From NCBI RefSeq assembly GCF_001412595.2, contig NZ_CP012640.2, positions 5,456,001 through 5,520,000 of the forward strand: a DNA stretch of 64,000 nucleotides. Direction: 5' to 3'. Position 1 is the stretch's first letter. Each line of letters begins with the position of its first letter. The notes beneath the pieces were generated by a model. That model was given only the letters and a program-made list of their open reading frames with translations. It was not told the origin of the DNA and ran no database searches. The stretch is from Massilia sp. WG5. Lineage in GTDB: Bacteria > Pseudomonadota > Gammaproteobacteria > Burkholderiales > Burkholderiaceae_D. Shown here in pieces: positions 8,956 to 17,293 of this stretch. The position numbers and the translations under genes were made by a program.

Positions 8956-9978
8956 TCAGCCTCGCGACTTCGAATACAGGCCGGCCGGACGCCACAGCAG
9001 GATGGCGATCATCAGCACGATGTTGGACACCAGGTTCAGCTTGGGCGCCAGGAAGCCGGCGTAGTTGTGCAGCAGGGCCATCAGGATGGCGCCGATGAAG
9101 CAGCCGCCCACCGAGCCCAGGCCGCCGATGATGACCACGATGAAGACCATGATCATGACTTCGCTGCCCATGCTGGCGACCAGGGTTTCCTTGTACAGGC
9201 CCCACATCACGCCGCCCAGGCCGGCCAGGCTTGATCCGGCCGCGAACACGCCGACGAACAGGCGGCGGATCCGGTAGCCGAGCGCTTCGACCATCTCGCC
9301 GTTCTCGACGCCGGCGCGGATCAGGAGGCCGATCTTGGTGCGGTTCAGGGTCAGGAACATGACGGCAAAGACGACCAGCCCGACCGCGACCGCCAGCAGC
9401 CGGTATTTCTCGATCGCGGCGTCGCCCAGGAAGATCGCCCCGCGCAGCGTGGCGGGCAGCGGCAGCGGAATCTGCTCGGCGCCCCAGATCACGTTGATCA
9501 GCTGTTCGGACACGATCATGCCGCCCATGGTGATCAGGATCTGCTTCAGGTGCTGGCCATACACCGGCATGATGATGATGCGCTCGAATGCCCAGCCCAG
9601 CAGGGCGGTGACCAGCATCGCCACCAGCACCGCCAGCCCCAGCACGCCGAGGTTGGCCGTCAGCGAATCGGCTTCCAGCCAGCCGCGCATCGGCAGCAGC
9701 ACCATCGTGGCGGAGAAGGCGCCGACCGAGACGAAGGCGCCGTGGCCGAAGTTCAGCACGCTCATCAGGCCGAACACCAGGGTCAGGCCGCTGGCCATGA
9801 TGAAGATCATCATGCCCATGGCGAGGCCGGCGACGCTCAGGGTGATCCAGGTCGGCAGCGAGACGAAAGGCAGCACCGCCAGGGCCAGGGCCGGCGCCAG
9901 CAGCAGCGGCAGCAGGTCGCGCTTCGCGGCCGGCAGCGGCGTGTCGGCCTGTTGAGTGATGGGTAAGGTTGCGCTCAT
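8956..9978 (-). CDS. livH: Branched-chain amino-acid-type ABC transporter permease LivH
   Basis: A 340-residue polytopic membrane protein with the LivH motifs LVFGLMSVLNFGHGAFVSVGAF, the ERIIIMPVYGQHLKQILITMGGM block, GVENGEMVEALGYRIRRLFVGVF (coupling loop) and VVIIGGLGSVGGCFIGA. It has a longer N-terminal extension than the E. coli protein (about 30 residues before the first helix). Its ATG overlaps the livF stop by four bases. Confidence 0.93.
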   Translation of the reverse strand: MSATLPITQQADTPLPAAKRDLLPLLLAPALALAVLPFVSLPTWITLSVAGLAMGMMIFIMASGLTLVFGLMSVLNFGHGAFVSVGAFSATMVLLPMRGWLEADSLTANLGVLGLAVLVAMLVTALLGWAFERIIIMPVYGQHLKQILITMGGMIVSEQLINVIWGAEQIPLPLPATLRGAIFLGDAAIEKYRLLAVAVGLVVFAVMFLTLNRTKIGLLIRAGVENGEMVEALGYRIRRLFVGVFAAGSSLAGLGGVMWGLYKETLVASMGSEVMIMVFIVVIIGGLGSVGGCFIGAILMALLHNYAGFLAPKLNLVSNIVLMIAILLWRPAGLYSKSRG

Positions 9979-10784
9979 TGGTGGGAATCCAGGGAAAGTC
10001 CGAGCAGGCGCTGCTGCAGCGCCTCGTCGTTGGCGAGGTCGTGCATCAGGCCGGCGTGGGCGACGCGGCCGTCGTCCATCACGCCGACGCTGTCGCCGAG
10101 CGAACGGACGAAATTGAAGTTCTGCTCGACCAGCAGGATGGTGGTGTCGGTGTCCTTCAGTTCGCGGAAGGCCATCATCAGGCTCTGCACGATGGCCGGG
10201 GCCAGGCCCTTGGTCGGCTCGTCCACCAGCAGCAGCCGGCGCGGCTCGACGATCGCGCGGGCGATCGCCACCATCTGCTTCTGGCCGCCGGACAGGTTGC
10301 CGGCCGGGTAGTTCCAGAATTTCTTCAGGGCGGGGAAGAAGCCGCAGATCCAGTCGACGCGCGCCTGGTCCAGCGGGCCGTTGCGCGCCGCCAGGACCAG
10401 GTTCTCGCGCACCGTCAGTTCCGAGAACACGGCCATGCTTTCCGGTACATAGGCGATGCCGGCGCGCGCGATGTCGGGCGTGCTCATCTTCGTGATGTCG
10501 CGGCCGTCGAACACGATGCTGCCGGCGCTGGCCTTCCACAGGCCCATGATGGTGCGCAGGGTGGTGGTCTTGCCGGCGCCGTTGCGGCCCAGCAGGACCG
10601 CCAGGCCGCCGCGCGGCACCACCAGGTCGACGCCCTGCAGGATGTGGTACTGGCCGATGTGGGTATGCACGCCGGACAGGGACAATATCGGGTCGCTGCC
10701 TCGCGGAATGCTGCTGAGCGCGTGGGCGGAGGGACCGCCCACCCTACGCGTGTTCGGGTGTTCCAAGATAGGCTTCCTGTACAA
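9975..10784 (-). CDS. livF: Liv-type ABC transporter ATP-binding protein LivF
   Basis: ATPase subunit energising the LivHM channel. It has Walker A GRNGAGKTT (about residue 67), the signature NLSGGQKQMVAIARA, Walker B RLLLVDEPTKGLAP and the switch His replaced by Asn in LLVEQNFNF, as is usual for LivF. The first 30 or so residues (YRKPILEHPNTRRVGG...) do not resemble the family, whose proteins begin close to ILSLSGVHTHIG. The coordinates give the longest frame, overlapping livG by 41 bases. A GTG at 10742, two bases after the livG stop, or a codon near 10685 may be the real start; the leader contains an inverted repeat described separately. Confidence 0.9.
   Translation of the reverse strand: MYRKPILEHPNTRRVGGPSAHALSSIPRGSDPILSLSGVHTHIGQYHILQGVDLVVPRGGLAVLLGRNGAGKTTTLRTIMGLWKASAGSIVFDGRDITKMSTPDIARAGIAYVPESMAVFSELTVRENLVLAARNGPLDQARVDWICGFFPALKKFWNYPAGNLSGGQKQMVAIARAIVEPRRLLLVDEPTKGLAPAIVQSLMMAFRELKDTDTTILLVEQNFNFVRSLGDSVGVMDDGRVAHAGLMHDLANDEALQQRLLGLSLDSHQ
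10722..10742. repeat. Inverted repeat at the livG/livF junction
   Basis: GTGGGCGG (10722-10729) and CCGCCCAC (10735-10742) form a perfect 8-base stem with a 5-base loop, flanked by CGCG and CCTACGCG. It begins directly after the livG stop codon and falls within the unusual N-terminal extension of the livF frame. Its form resembles dispersed short palindromes of Massilia-like genomes, but repetition elsewhere cannot be tested here. It could be an intergenic hairpin that tunes livF expression. Confidence 0.5.
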
Positions 10785-11514
10785 TTTTCGATTGCATGAC
10801 CTCGCGCGGCTCGCCGTCCGCGACCAGGGCGCCGTTGTGCAGCACGATGATGCGGTCGGCCAGCGAGCGCACCACGTCCATCTTGTGCTCGACCAGCAGC
10901 ACCGTCTTGTTGGCTTCGAGCTTGACCTGGTGGATCAGGTCCAGCACCACCGGCACCTCGTCCACGCTCATGCCGGCGGTCGGCTCGTCGAACATCAGGA
11001 TGTCGGGTTCGAGGGCCAGCAGGATCGCCACCTCGAGCTTGCGCTGGTCGCCGTGCGGCAGGGTGCCGACCAGCACGCCGCGCTTGGCCACCATCGATAC
11101 CCGCTCCAGGTAGTGCTCGGCGCGCGCGATGAGCTCCTTGTGGCCGAACCAGACCGAGAACATGTTCAGGCCGATGCCGGCCCGGCTCTGCACCGCCAGG
11201 CGCACGTTCTCCAGTACCGTCAGATGCGGGAACAGATTCGTCAGCTGGAACGCGCGCCCCACGCCCAGGCGGGTGCGCTGCGCCGCCTTGTAGCGGGTGA
11301 CATCCCGGCCTGCTACGTGCACGCTGCCGGAAGTCGCCGCCAGCTGGCCCGAGACCAGGTTGAAATAGGTGGTCTTGCCGGCGCCGTTGGGACCGACGAT
11401 CACGGTCAGGGTGCCGGGATAGAACTCCGCCGTCACCCCGTTCACCGCGACATGGCCGCCGAAGCGGACAGTCAGGCCGCGGGTCGCGAGGGAAGGCTGC
11501 TGCTGCGGCGCCAT
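10744..11514 (-). CDS. livG: Liv-type ABC transporter ATP-binding protein LivG
   Basis: A 256-residue ATPase with Walker A GPNGAGKTT (about residue 40), Q-loop region FQLTNLFPHLTV, signature variant LPHGDQRKLEVA, Walker B DILMFDEPTAGMS and switch His in LLVEHKMDVV. The signature LPHG differs slightly from the usual LSYG of LivG, but the HGDQRKLE core is normal. It is one base downstream of the substrate-binding protein gene and is followed by livF. Confidence 0.93.
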   Translation of the reverse strand: MAPQQQPSLATRGLTVRFGGHVAVNGVTAEFYPGTLTVIVGPNGAGKTTYFNLVSGQLAATSGSVHVAGRDVTRYKAAQRTRLGVGRAFQLTNLFPHLTVLENVRLAVQSRAGIGLNMFSVWFGHKELIARAEHYLERVSMVAKRGVLVGTLPHGDQRKLEVAILLALEPDILMFDEPTAGMSVDEVPVVLDLIHQVKLEANKTVLLVEHKMDVVRSLADRIIVLHNGALVADGEPREVMQSKIVQEAYLGTPEHA

Positions 11515-11515
11515 G

Positions 11516-12718
11516 TCAGCGCTTGTTCCGCACCGGCAGCGGCAGTTCGCTGGCCGGGATCTCGCGCACCAGGTCCAGCAGGTCCCATTCGTTCTTCTGG
11601 TCCTTCTTGATGCGGAAGTGGTACATCGGCTGCAGGGCCTGGTGGTCCTCCTTGCGGAAGCTCATGGTGCCCTTCGGAGTCTCGAAGGACATGCCCTCCA
11701 TCGCCGCCGCCAGCTGGTCGCCGTTCCCGTTCGGCACCTTGGACAGCGCCGCGTAGACCGCGCCGGCCGCCGCCATGCCGCCCGCCGTGAACATGTCGGG
11801 CGGTGCCTTGAAGCGTTTGGTATGCTCGGCCACCAGCCAGTCGTTCATCTTGTTCTTCGGGAAGGCGTAGTAATAATAGATGGTGCCCTCGGTGCCGGCG
11901 TAGGCCTTCCATGTCTTCATCACCGGCAGGATGTTGCCGCCCGGGGCCAGGTTGATGCCGTAGCGCTCCGGTTTCATGTCGGCGATCTTGTTCAGCGGAT
12001 TCGGGCCAGCCCAGACGATTGCCAGCACGCGCGGCTGCGGCTTGTCCTTCAGGGCGTCGAAGATGCGCTGGGTGGGGGCGGTGAAGTCGGAGGTGGCGGC
12101 CGGCGCATATTCCTCGTGCACCACCTTTGCATGGCTGCCGGTGGCGGCCAGCGCTTCCTTGCCGGCCTTGACGGCGTCGCGGCCGAAGGCGTAGTCCTGG
12201 GCCAGGAAAGCCACGCTGCCGCTCTTCAGGGTCGAGGCGGCGGCGAGGGCGTCCTGCATCGAGCTGCGCGCGGTGCGGAAGATGTACTTGTTCCACTTGG
12301 CGCCGGTGATCTCGTCGGCCACGGCCGGCTCGACGATCAGCACCTTTTTATATTCCTTCGCCACCGGCAGCATCGCCAGCGCCGAGCCGGACGAGGTGGT
12401 GCCGACCGCGAGCTCGACCTTGTCGTCGCCGTAGGCCTCGGCCAGCAGGGTGCGCCCGAGGTCCGGCTTGCCCTGGTCGTCCTTGACGATCACCTTGATC
12501 TTGCGGCCGTTGATTTCCATCTTCCCGCCGGTCAGGTACTCCAGACCCATCATGAAGCCGGTCTCGGTCTCCTTGGCATAGGATTCCAGGATGCCGGTCT
12601 TGCCGGCGATGAGGGCCACTTTCAGGTCCGGGCCGGGTGCGGCGAATGCGGCGCTGCCGCCGGCGGTGGCGATGAAGGCTGCCAGCAGGGCGGCGGGCAG
12701 GGGGCGAATGGCTTTCAT
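11516..12718 (-). CDS. Liv-type ABC transporter substrate-binding protein
   Basis: Periplasmic receptor of 400 residues with a signal peptide ending ...SAAFA-APGPDLKVALI (cleavage near residue 27) and a type I periplasmic fold (KVALIAGKTGILESYAKETETGFMMGLEYLTGG). The ligand pocket segment VGTTSSGSALAMLPVAKEYKK differs from classical leucine-binding proteins. The neighbouring hydrolase and TonB receptor suggest a carboxylate, ester-derived or aromatic ligand instead of a branched-chain amino acid; that is an inference. It is the first gene of the transporter operon, with GGAG before the ATG. Confidence 0.88.
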   Translation of the reverse strand: MKAIRPLPAALLAAFIATAGGSAAFAAPGPDLKVALIAGKTGILESYAKETETGFMMGLEYLTGGKMEINGRKIKVIVKDDQGKPDLGRTLLAEAYGDDKVELAVGTTSSGSALAMLPVAKEYKKVLIVEPAVADEITGAKWNKYIFRTARSSMQDALAAASTLKSGSVAFLAQDYAFGRDAVKAGKEALAATGSHAKVVHEEYAPAATSDFTAPTQRIFDALKDKPQPRVLAIVWAGPNPLNKIADMKPERYGINLAPGGNILPVMKTWKAYAGTEGTIYYYYAFPKNKMNDWLVAEHTKRFKAPPDMFTAGGMAAAGAVYAALSKVPNGNGDQLAAAMEGMSFETPKGTMSFRKEDHQALQPMYHFRIKKDQKNEWDLLDLVREIPASELPLPVRNKR

Positions 12719-12750
12719 TGGGTCTCCTCGTTTTTCTTGCTGCTTGTTGT

Positions 12751-13638
12751 TCAGGGCGCGGTGGCCAGGAAGCGCATGATCGCCTCGAGCGCCGCCGGTT
12801 CGGTCAGCATCGGCGCATGGCCGATCTTGGGCACCTCGACGTACTGCATGGCGGGCGCCGCGCGCCGCATCCAGGCGGCCTGGCGCGCTTCCAGCAGGTC
12901 GGACAGCTCGCCGCGCACCAGCAGGGTGGGGCGCTCGTTCGCCAGCTTGCGGAAGGCCATGCGGGCCGCCAGGGACGTCGGACGCAGCTTACCTGTCTGT
13001 AATGCTATCGCAATGCTGGGATCGTAGCGCGGCGACAGCTTTCCCTCGCCGTCCTGCTCGAAGGCGCGGCGCGCCCACCGGTCCCAGTCCTCGTCGGCGT
13101 TGTCGGGGAAGGCGCACAGGTTGATGTCCTTGACGAAGCCGGCGGCTTCGTCCCAGGAACCCAGCGCCGCCGCCTTGCCGGCGTAGCCCGCGATGCGCGC
13201 CAGGCCTTTTTCGGACAGCACCGGGCCGATGTCGTTGAGGACCGCGGCGGCGACCAGTTCGAGGTGCTGGACCGCCAGGGTCATGGTGATCAGGCCGCCC
13301 ATCGAGGTGCCGATGAAGACCGCGCGGGCGATGCCGAGGTCGGCCATCAGCCTTGCCACGTCGGCGGCGTAGACGGAGGGATTGTAATTGTCGGGATTCG
13401 GATCGCGCTCGGAACGGCCGCGGCCGCGGACGTCGAGCGCCAGCACGCGCCGGCCCAGGCCGGCGACGATCGGCGCCAGTTCGTCGAAGTCGGACGAATT
13501 GCGCGTCAGCCCGTGGATGCAGATGACCGGCAGGCGGGCGGGTACCGGCGTACCCGCCGGCGCGGCGGCCGCGTAGTCGCGCGCGTACAGGTGCAGGCCG
13601 TCGTCGCTTGTAAAGCTGAGTTCAATGTAGTTGGACAT
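12751..13638 (-). CDS. Alpha/beta-hydrolase fold protein
   Basis: A 295-residue hydrolase, probably cytoplasmic because no signal peptide is seen. It has the oxyanion-side motif CIHGLTRNSSDF near residue 40, LALDVRGRGRSERDP near residue 70, the nucleophile elbow IGTSMGG near residue 112, and the catalytic His in VPKIGHAPML near residue 270. The catalytic acid is probably the Asp in VRGELSDLLEA. The family includes esterases, amidases and C-C hydrolases, so the substrate cannot be named. It lies between the TonB-dependent receptor and the liv genes on the same strand, which suggests that it processes the imported compound. Confidence 0.85.
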   Translation of the reverse strand: MSNYIELSFTSDDGLHLYARDYAAAAPAGTPVPARLPVICIHGLTRNSSDFDELAPIVAGLGRRVLALDVRGRGRSERDPNPDNYNPSVYAADVARLMADLGIARAVFIGTSMGGLITMTLAVQHLELVAAAVLNDIGPVLSEKGLARIAGYAGKAAALGSWDEAAGFVKDINLCAFPDNADEDWDRWARRAFEQDGEGKLSPRYDPSIAIALQTGKLRPTSLAARMAFRKLANERPTLLVRGELSDLLEARQAAWMRRAAPAMQYVEVPKIGHAPMLTEPAALEAIMRFLATAP

Positions 13639-13684
13639 GTCGCCCCGTTTTGATTGCGTTTATTCGCCAGGCATGGCGCGCGCG

Positions 13685-13719
13685 AAAAGGCGCCCGGCAG
13701 GCGCCCACCGGGCGCCTTT
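13685..13719 (-). terminator. Rho-independent terminator after the TonB-dependent receptor
   Basis: AAAGGCGCCCGG (13686-13697) and CCGGGCGCCTTT (13708-13719) form a perfect 12-base stem with a 10-base loop. On the minus strand it ends in TTTT. It sits between the receptor stop and the hydrolase start, so the receptor is transcribed separately or only partly reads through. Confidence 0.85.
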
Positions 13720-13735
13720 GGCCATCGGACCAGGG

Positions 13736-16102
13736 TCAGAACTTCACATCGAGCGTCGCCCGGACGGTGCGCGGATCGCCGTAGAAGGTGGTGACCGAGT
13801 TGAAGAAGGTCGAGAAGTTGTAGCCCGCCACCTTGTAGCGCTTGTCGAGCAGGTTGCGGCCATGCAGGCCGACCTGGTATTTGCGGTCGGCGCTGGTCCA
13901 CACGAGGCCCGCATCCCACAGGCCGTAGCCGCCCTGGGACAGCATCAGGTTGCCCGGGATCGTGATGTCGAGGGCCGGGACGCCGGTCGGTCGCGCGATC
14001 TCGGTCTGGTAGACCTTGCTCTTGTAGGCGACGCCGTTGGTGAGGCTCAGCGTGCCGGCGCGGCCCGCCAGCGCGAGCGGCCAGTCGTAGTTCACGCTCA
14101 GGTTGGCCGCGTTCTTCGGCGTGTTCTGGAACTCGGTGCTGCCGGCGATGTTCACCAGGCCGGTGCCGGTGGCGTTCGAGACCATCCACTCCTTGTACTT
14201 GGCGTCGATGTGGCTGTACATGGCGCTCACGCTGAGCGCATTGGTCAGGTAGGCGATCGCTTCCAGCTCCAGGCCGGAGATCCTGGCCTTGCCGGCGTTC
14301 GTCAGGGTGCCGGCAAAGCCGTTCACGTTGCCGGCCGCGTCATAGGTGGCGATCGATCCGGGAATCTGGACGTTCTTGTAGTCGGTATAGAAGACCGCGG
14401 CGTTGGTCTGCAGGCGGCCGCCGTTCATCGAGGACTTCAGGCCCAGCTCGATGGAGCTGACTTCTTCCGGCGCCACGCCCTTGCGCTTGGCCAGCGAAGT
14501 GGTGGAGTCCGGCTTGCCGCCCAAATCCATGCGCGGGTCGAACATGCCGCCCTTGAAGCCCTTGGACCAGGTGGCGTAGACGTTGTGTTCCGGCGCGATC
14601 TTCCAGCCCAGCCCGACCTTCGGCGTGAACTTCTTGTCGGTGCGGTCCAGGTCGTCCTTGCCGAGGTCGGTGTTCGGGACGCCGGCCCTGATCGCGTTCG
14701 GGTTGCCCATGACCGTCGACCCGGCCAGGCCGAGGTAGGTCGCCTTGTAGATGCGCGCGCGCCGTTCGTCATCGGTGTAGCGGCCGCCGACGCTGATGTT
14801 GAAGGTGTCGGTCAGGCTGTAGCTGGCGTCGGCGTAGGCGGCCCAGGTCGTGGTGTCGATGTCGTCGTAGGTCAGCAGCGACAGGCCGCCGGCCGCGTTG
14901 TACAGCACGTCGAACTTGTTGAAGGCATTGGCCTTCATGTAGTACACACCGGCCACGCCCTGGAGCTTCGAGCCGGTATAGGTCAGCTGGAATTCCTGGC
15001 TTTTCTGGTTGTCGGCATAGATGCTGGGCGCCTCGAACAGCGGCGTTTCCAGCGAGTCGAAGTCGATCGGCGCATACGAGTGCGACTTGCGGATGGCGCT
15101 GATCGACTTGAACGACAGGGTCGGATCGACGGTGTACTCCAGCAGCAGCGAACTGCCCTGGTTGATCACCTCCTGCTTGTGGCCGCTGACCGCGTACAGG
15201 TTGGCGCGCGTATCGTAGTCGCCGGACAGCGGCTGGACATTGGCCGGCGCCGGGCCCGGGGTCAGGCGGTAGCCGGCGCGCGGTTCCGAGTTGTCGACCG
15301 TGCGGTCGGCGGCGAAGCGCACGAACAGGTCGCTGTTCGGCGTCAGTTCGACGCTGACGCGGGCCGCCTGCACATCCTTGTTGTAGTTGTCCTTGCCGTT
15401 GAGGACATTGCGGCCGAAGCCGTCGCGGTTGAAAGTGGCGACCGTTCCGCCGATGCGCAGGATGTCGGAAACCGGTGTGCTGGCCTTCAGGACCAGGTCC
15501 TTCTCGCCGTAGTTGCCCAGGGTGGCCTTGGCGTTGAACATGGTGGTCGGCGCCAGCTTGCGGGTCACGTACTTGACCGCGCCGCCGATCGTGTTGCGGC
15601 CGTACAGGGTGCCCTGCGGTCCGCGCAGCACTTCGATGCGCTCGAGGTCGTAGATGTCGGTGAGCGCGCCTTGCGGGCGGGCCAGGTAGACGTCGTCGAG
15701 GTAGATGCCGACGCCCTGCTCGTAGCCGGCGACCGGATCCTGCTGGCCGATGCCGCGGATGAAGGCCGTCAGGGTGGTGTTCGTGCCGCGCGAGGTCTTC
15801 AGCGTGGTGTTCGGGACTTTATCGGTCAGGACGGTGATGTCGGGGATGGCCTGCTTCTCGAGCTCGGCGCCCGAGAGCGCGGTCACTGCGCCCGGAACGT
15901 CCTGGATCAGCTCCGCGCGGCGGCGCGCGGTGACGACCACCTTGTTGATGTCGCCGGCGGCGGGGGCGGCGGCGGTGGACGCCGTGTCCGCGCCTTCCTG
16001 GGAATGGGCCACACCCATCGGCCCGCCATACATCGCCAGCAGGACGGCGGTGGAGATTGCGGAACGGTTCAGTAGCGTTGCTTTCTTTTTGGTAAGACGC
16101 AT
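13736..16102 (-). CDS. TonB-dependent outer-membrane receptor
   Basis: A 788-residue outer-membrane transporter. It has a signal peptide (about residues 1-35 with AHS-QEG), a TonB box (NKVVVTARR), a plug domain ([32 protein letters not shown] ... [29 protein letters not shown] region), a 22-strand barrel and a terminal Phe (RATLDVKF). The sequence is of the broad non-siderophore group often used for aromatic, terpenoid or other organic ligands in proteobacteria; the ligand is unknown. The ATG at 16102 is chosen because TAGGAG precedes it at 8 bases. The LysR gene is divergent and the shared intergenic region carries three dyads, so regulation by that protein is likely. Confidence 0.93.
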   Translation of the reverse strand: [788 protein letters not shown]

Positions 16103-16209
16103 TGTAAGTCTCCTAATATTTATCGATCGCAGCATGCGTTCAGGTCTCGCACGCCGTGGAGTGTGCCCTGCTTGACTCTGGCTGAATAGATAACAAATAG
16201 CTCAACTAT

Positions 16210-16225
16210 TGTGCAAAAATGCACA
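16210..16225. promoter_or_regulatory. LysR-type operator dyad 1
   Basis: TGTGCA-AAAA-TGCACA is a perfect inverted repeat in the receptor/LysR intergenic region (16103-16372). It has the same GTGCA half-site as the other two dyads and fits a T-N(11)-A LysR box. Confidence 0.7.
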
Positions 16226-16230
16226 GCTTA

Positions 16231-16247
16231 TGCACCGCCATGGTGCA
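16231..16247. promoter_or_regulatory. LysR-type operator dyad 2
   Basis: TGCACC-GCCAT-GGTGCA is a perfect 6-base inverted repeat only five bases after dyad 1, with half-sites in the same family (outward facing). Adjacent activation and recognition sites are typical of LysR control regions. Confidence 0.6.
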
Positions 16248-16325
16248 AATGCCGCTATCGGGGGGCTTTATTTGCGCTAATTCATGCTTGATTCAGTTTC
16301 ACGCACGAAAAAATTGCAGAAGGAA

Positions 16326-16341
16326 TGTGCACCGGTGCACA
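16326..16341. promoter_or_regulatory. LysR-type operator dyad 3
   Basis: TGTGCACC-GGTGCACA is a perfect 16-base palindrome that ends 31 bases before the LysR start codon. It is well placed for autorepression by the regulator. Confidence 0.7.
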
Positions 16342-16372
16342 ATATCTGTTGCTGATATCAGACAATCAATCC

Positions 16373-17293
16373 ATGAATACCTTGCCTGAGTGGACCGACC
16401 TGCGTTTCTTCCTCGAACTGGCGCGCGCCGGAACACTGTCGGGCGCCTCGCGCCGGCTGGAAGTCGAGCACACCACCGTGGCGCGGCGCATCGACCGCCT
16501 CGAAAACCAGCTCGGGACCACGCTGTTCGACCGATCGCGCGAAGGCTACGAGCTGACCGAGATGGGCCACGCGCTGCTGCCGCATGCGGAAGCGATGGAA
16601 GGGGCCTCGCTGGCCGCGGTCGAGCAGCTGGGCGGGACCGAGGTCGGGGCCCAGGGCGTGGTGCGGCTCGGCGTACCGGACGTGTTCGGGATCAGGGTGG
16701 TGGCGCCGCTGCTGGTCGGGCTGCTCGACACGCATCCGGACCTGTCGATCGAGATGCTGTCGCTGGCGCGCTTCGCCAACCTGGCCAACCGCGAGGCCGA
16801 CCTCGGCGTGATGCTCGATCCGCCCGCGACCGGCCGCTACGTGGTCACACGCCTGGCCTCCTTCCGCTTCTACCTGTACGGCTCGCCCGCCTACCTGGAC
16901 CGGCATCCGCCGATCCGCAGCCATGCCGACCTGGAGCGCCACGACTTCGTCGACTACGTGCAGGACCGCCTGGCCAGCCGCGAGCTGTCCTACCTGAACG
17001 AACTCGGCTTCACGCCGCGCCGGCGCTTCTGCTCGCTCGGCATGGGTGCGCAGGTCGAGGCGGCGGCGCTGGGCATGGGCCTGATGATGGCGCCGCCGTA
17101 CGCGATCCCCGAGGACGGCCGGCTGGTGCCGGTGCTGCCCGGCTTCTACGCCGAGCGCTCGTTCTGGCTGGCCGCCCCGACCGACCTGTACCGCCTGCGC
17201 CGGGTGAAAGTGGTGTGGGACCTGCTGCGCGACCTGGCCGACAACAATCCCTCGCTGTGGTGGATCAAGGGCGACATCGGGCGGGCGGCGTGA
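16373..17293 (+). CDS. LysR-family transcriptional regulator
   Basis: A 306-residue DNA-binding regulator. The N-terminal winged helix-turn-helix is clear (WTDLRFFLELARAGTLSGASRRLEVEHTTVARRIDRLENQLGTTLFDRSREGYELTEMG, residues 5-65) and a periplasmic-binding-like effector domain follows (GVVRLGVPDVFGIRVVAPLL near residue 95). The ATG at 16373 is selected since the domain starts directly there; the longer frame begins within dyad 3. Divergent orientation to the TonB-dependent receptor and the dyads suggest that it controls the receptor and itself. The effector is unknown. Its stop overlaps the GNAT start (TGATG). Confidence 0.92.
   Translation: MNTLPEWTDLRFFLELARAGTLSGASRRLEVEHTTVARRIDRLENQLGTTLFDRSREGYELTEMGHALLPHAEAMEGASLAAVEQLGGTEVGAQGVVRLGVPDVFGIRVVAPLLVGLLDTHPDLSIEMLSLARFANLANREADLGVMLDPPATGRYVVTRLASFRFYLYGSPAYLDRHPPIRSHADLERHDFVDYVQDRLASRELSYLNELGFTPRRRFCSLGMGAQVEAAALGMGLMMAPPYAIPEDGRLVPVLPGFYAERSFWLAAPTDLYRLRRVKVVWDLLRDLADNNPSLWWIKGDIGRAA

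Noticed and set aside
13631..16075. 814-codon plus-strand frame opposite the TonB-dependent receptor
   Set aside because: No recognisable domain; receptor evidence on the minus strand is decisive.
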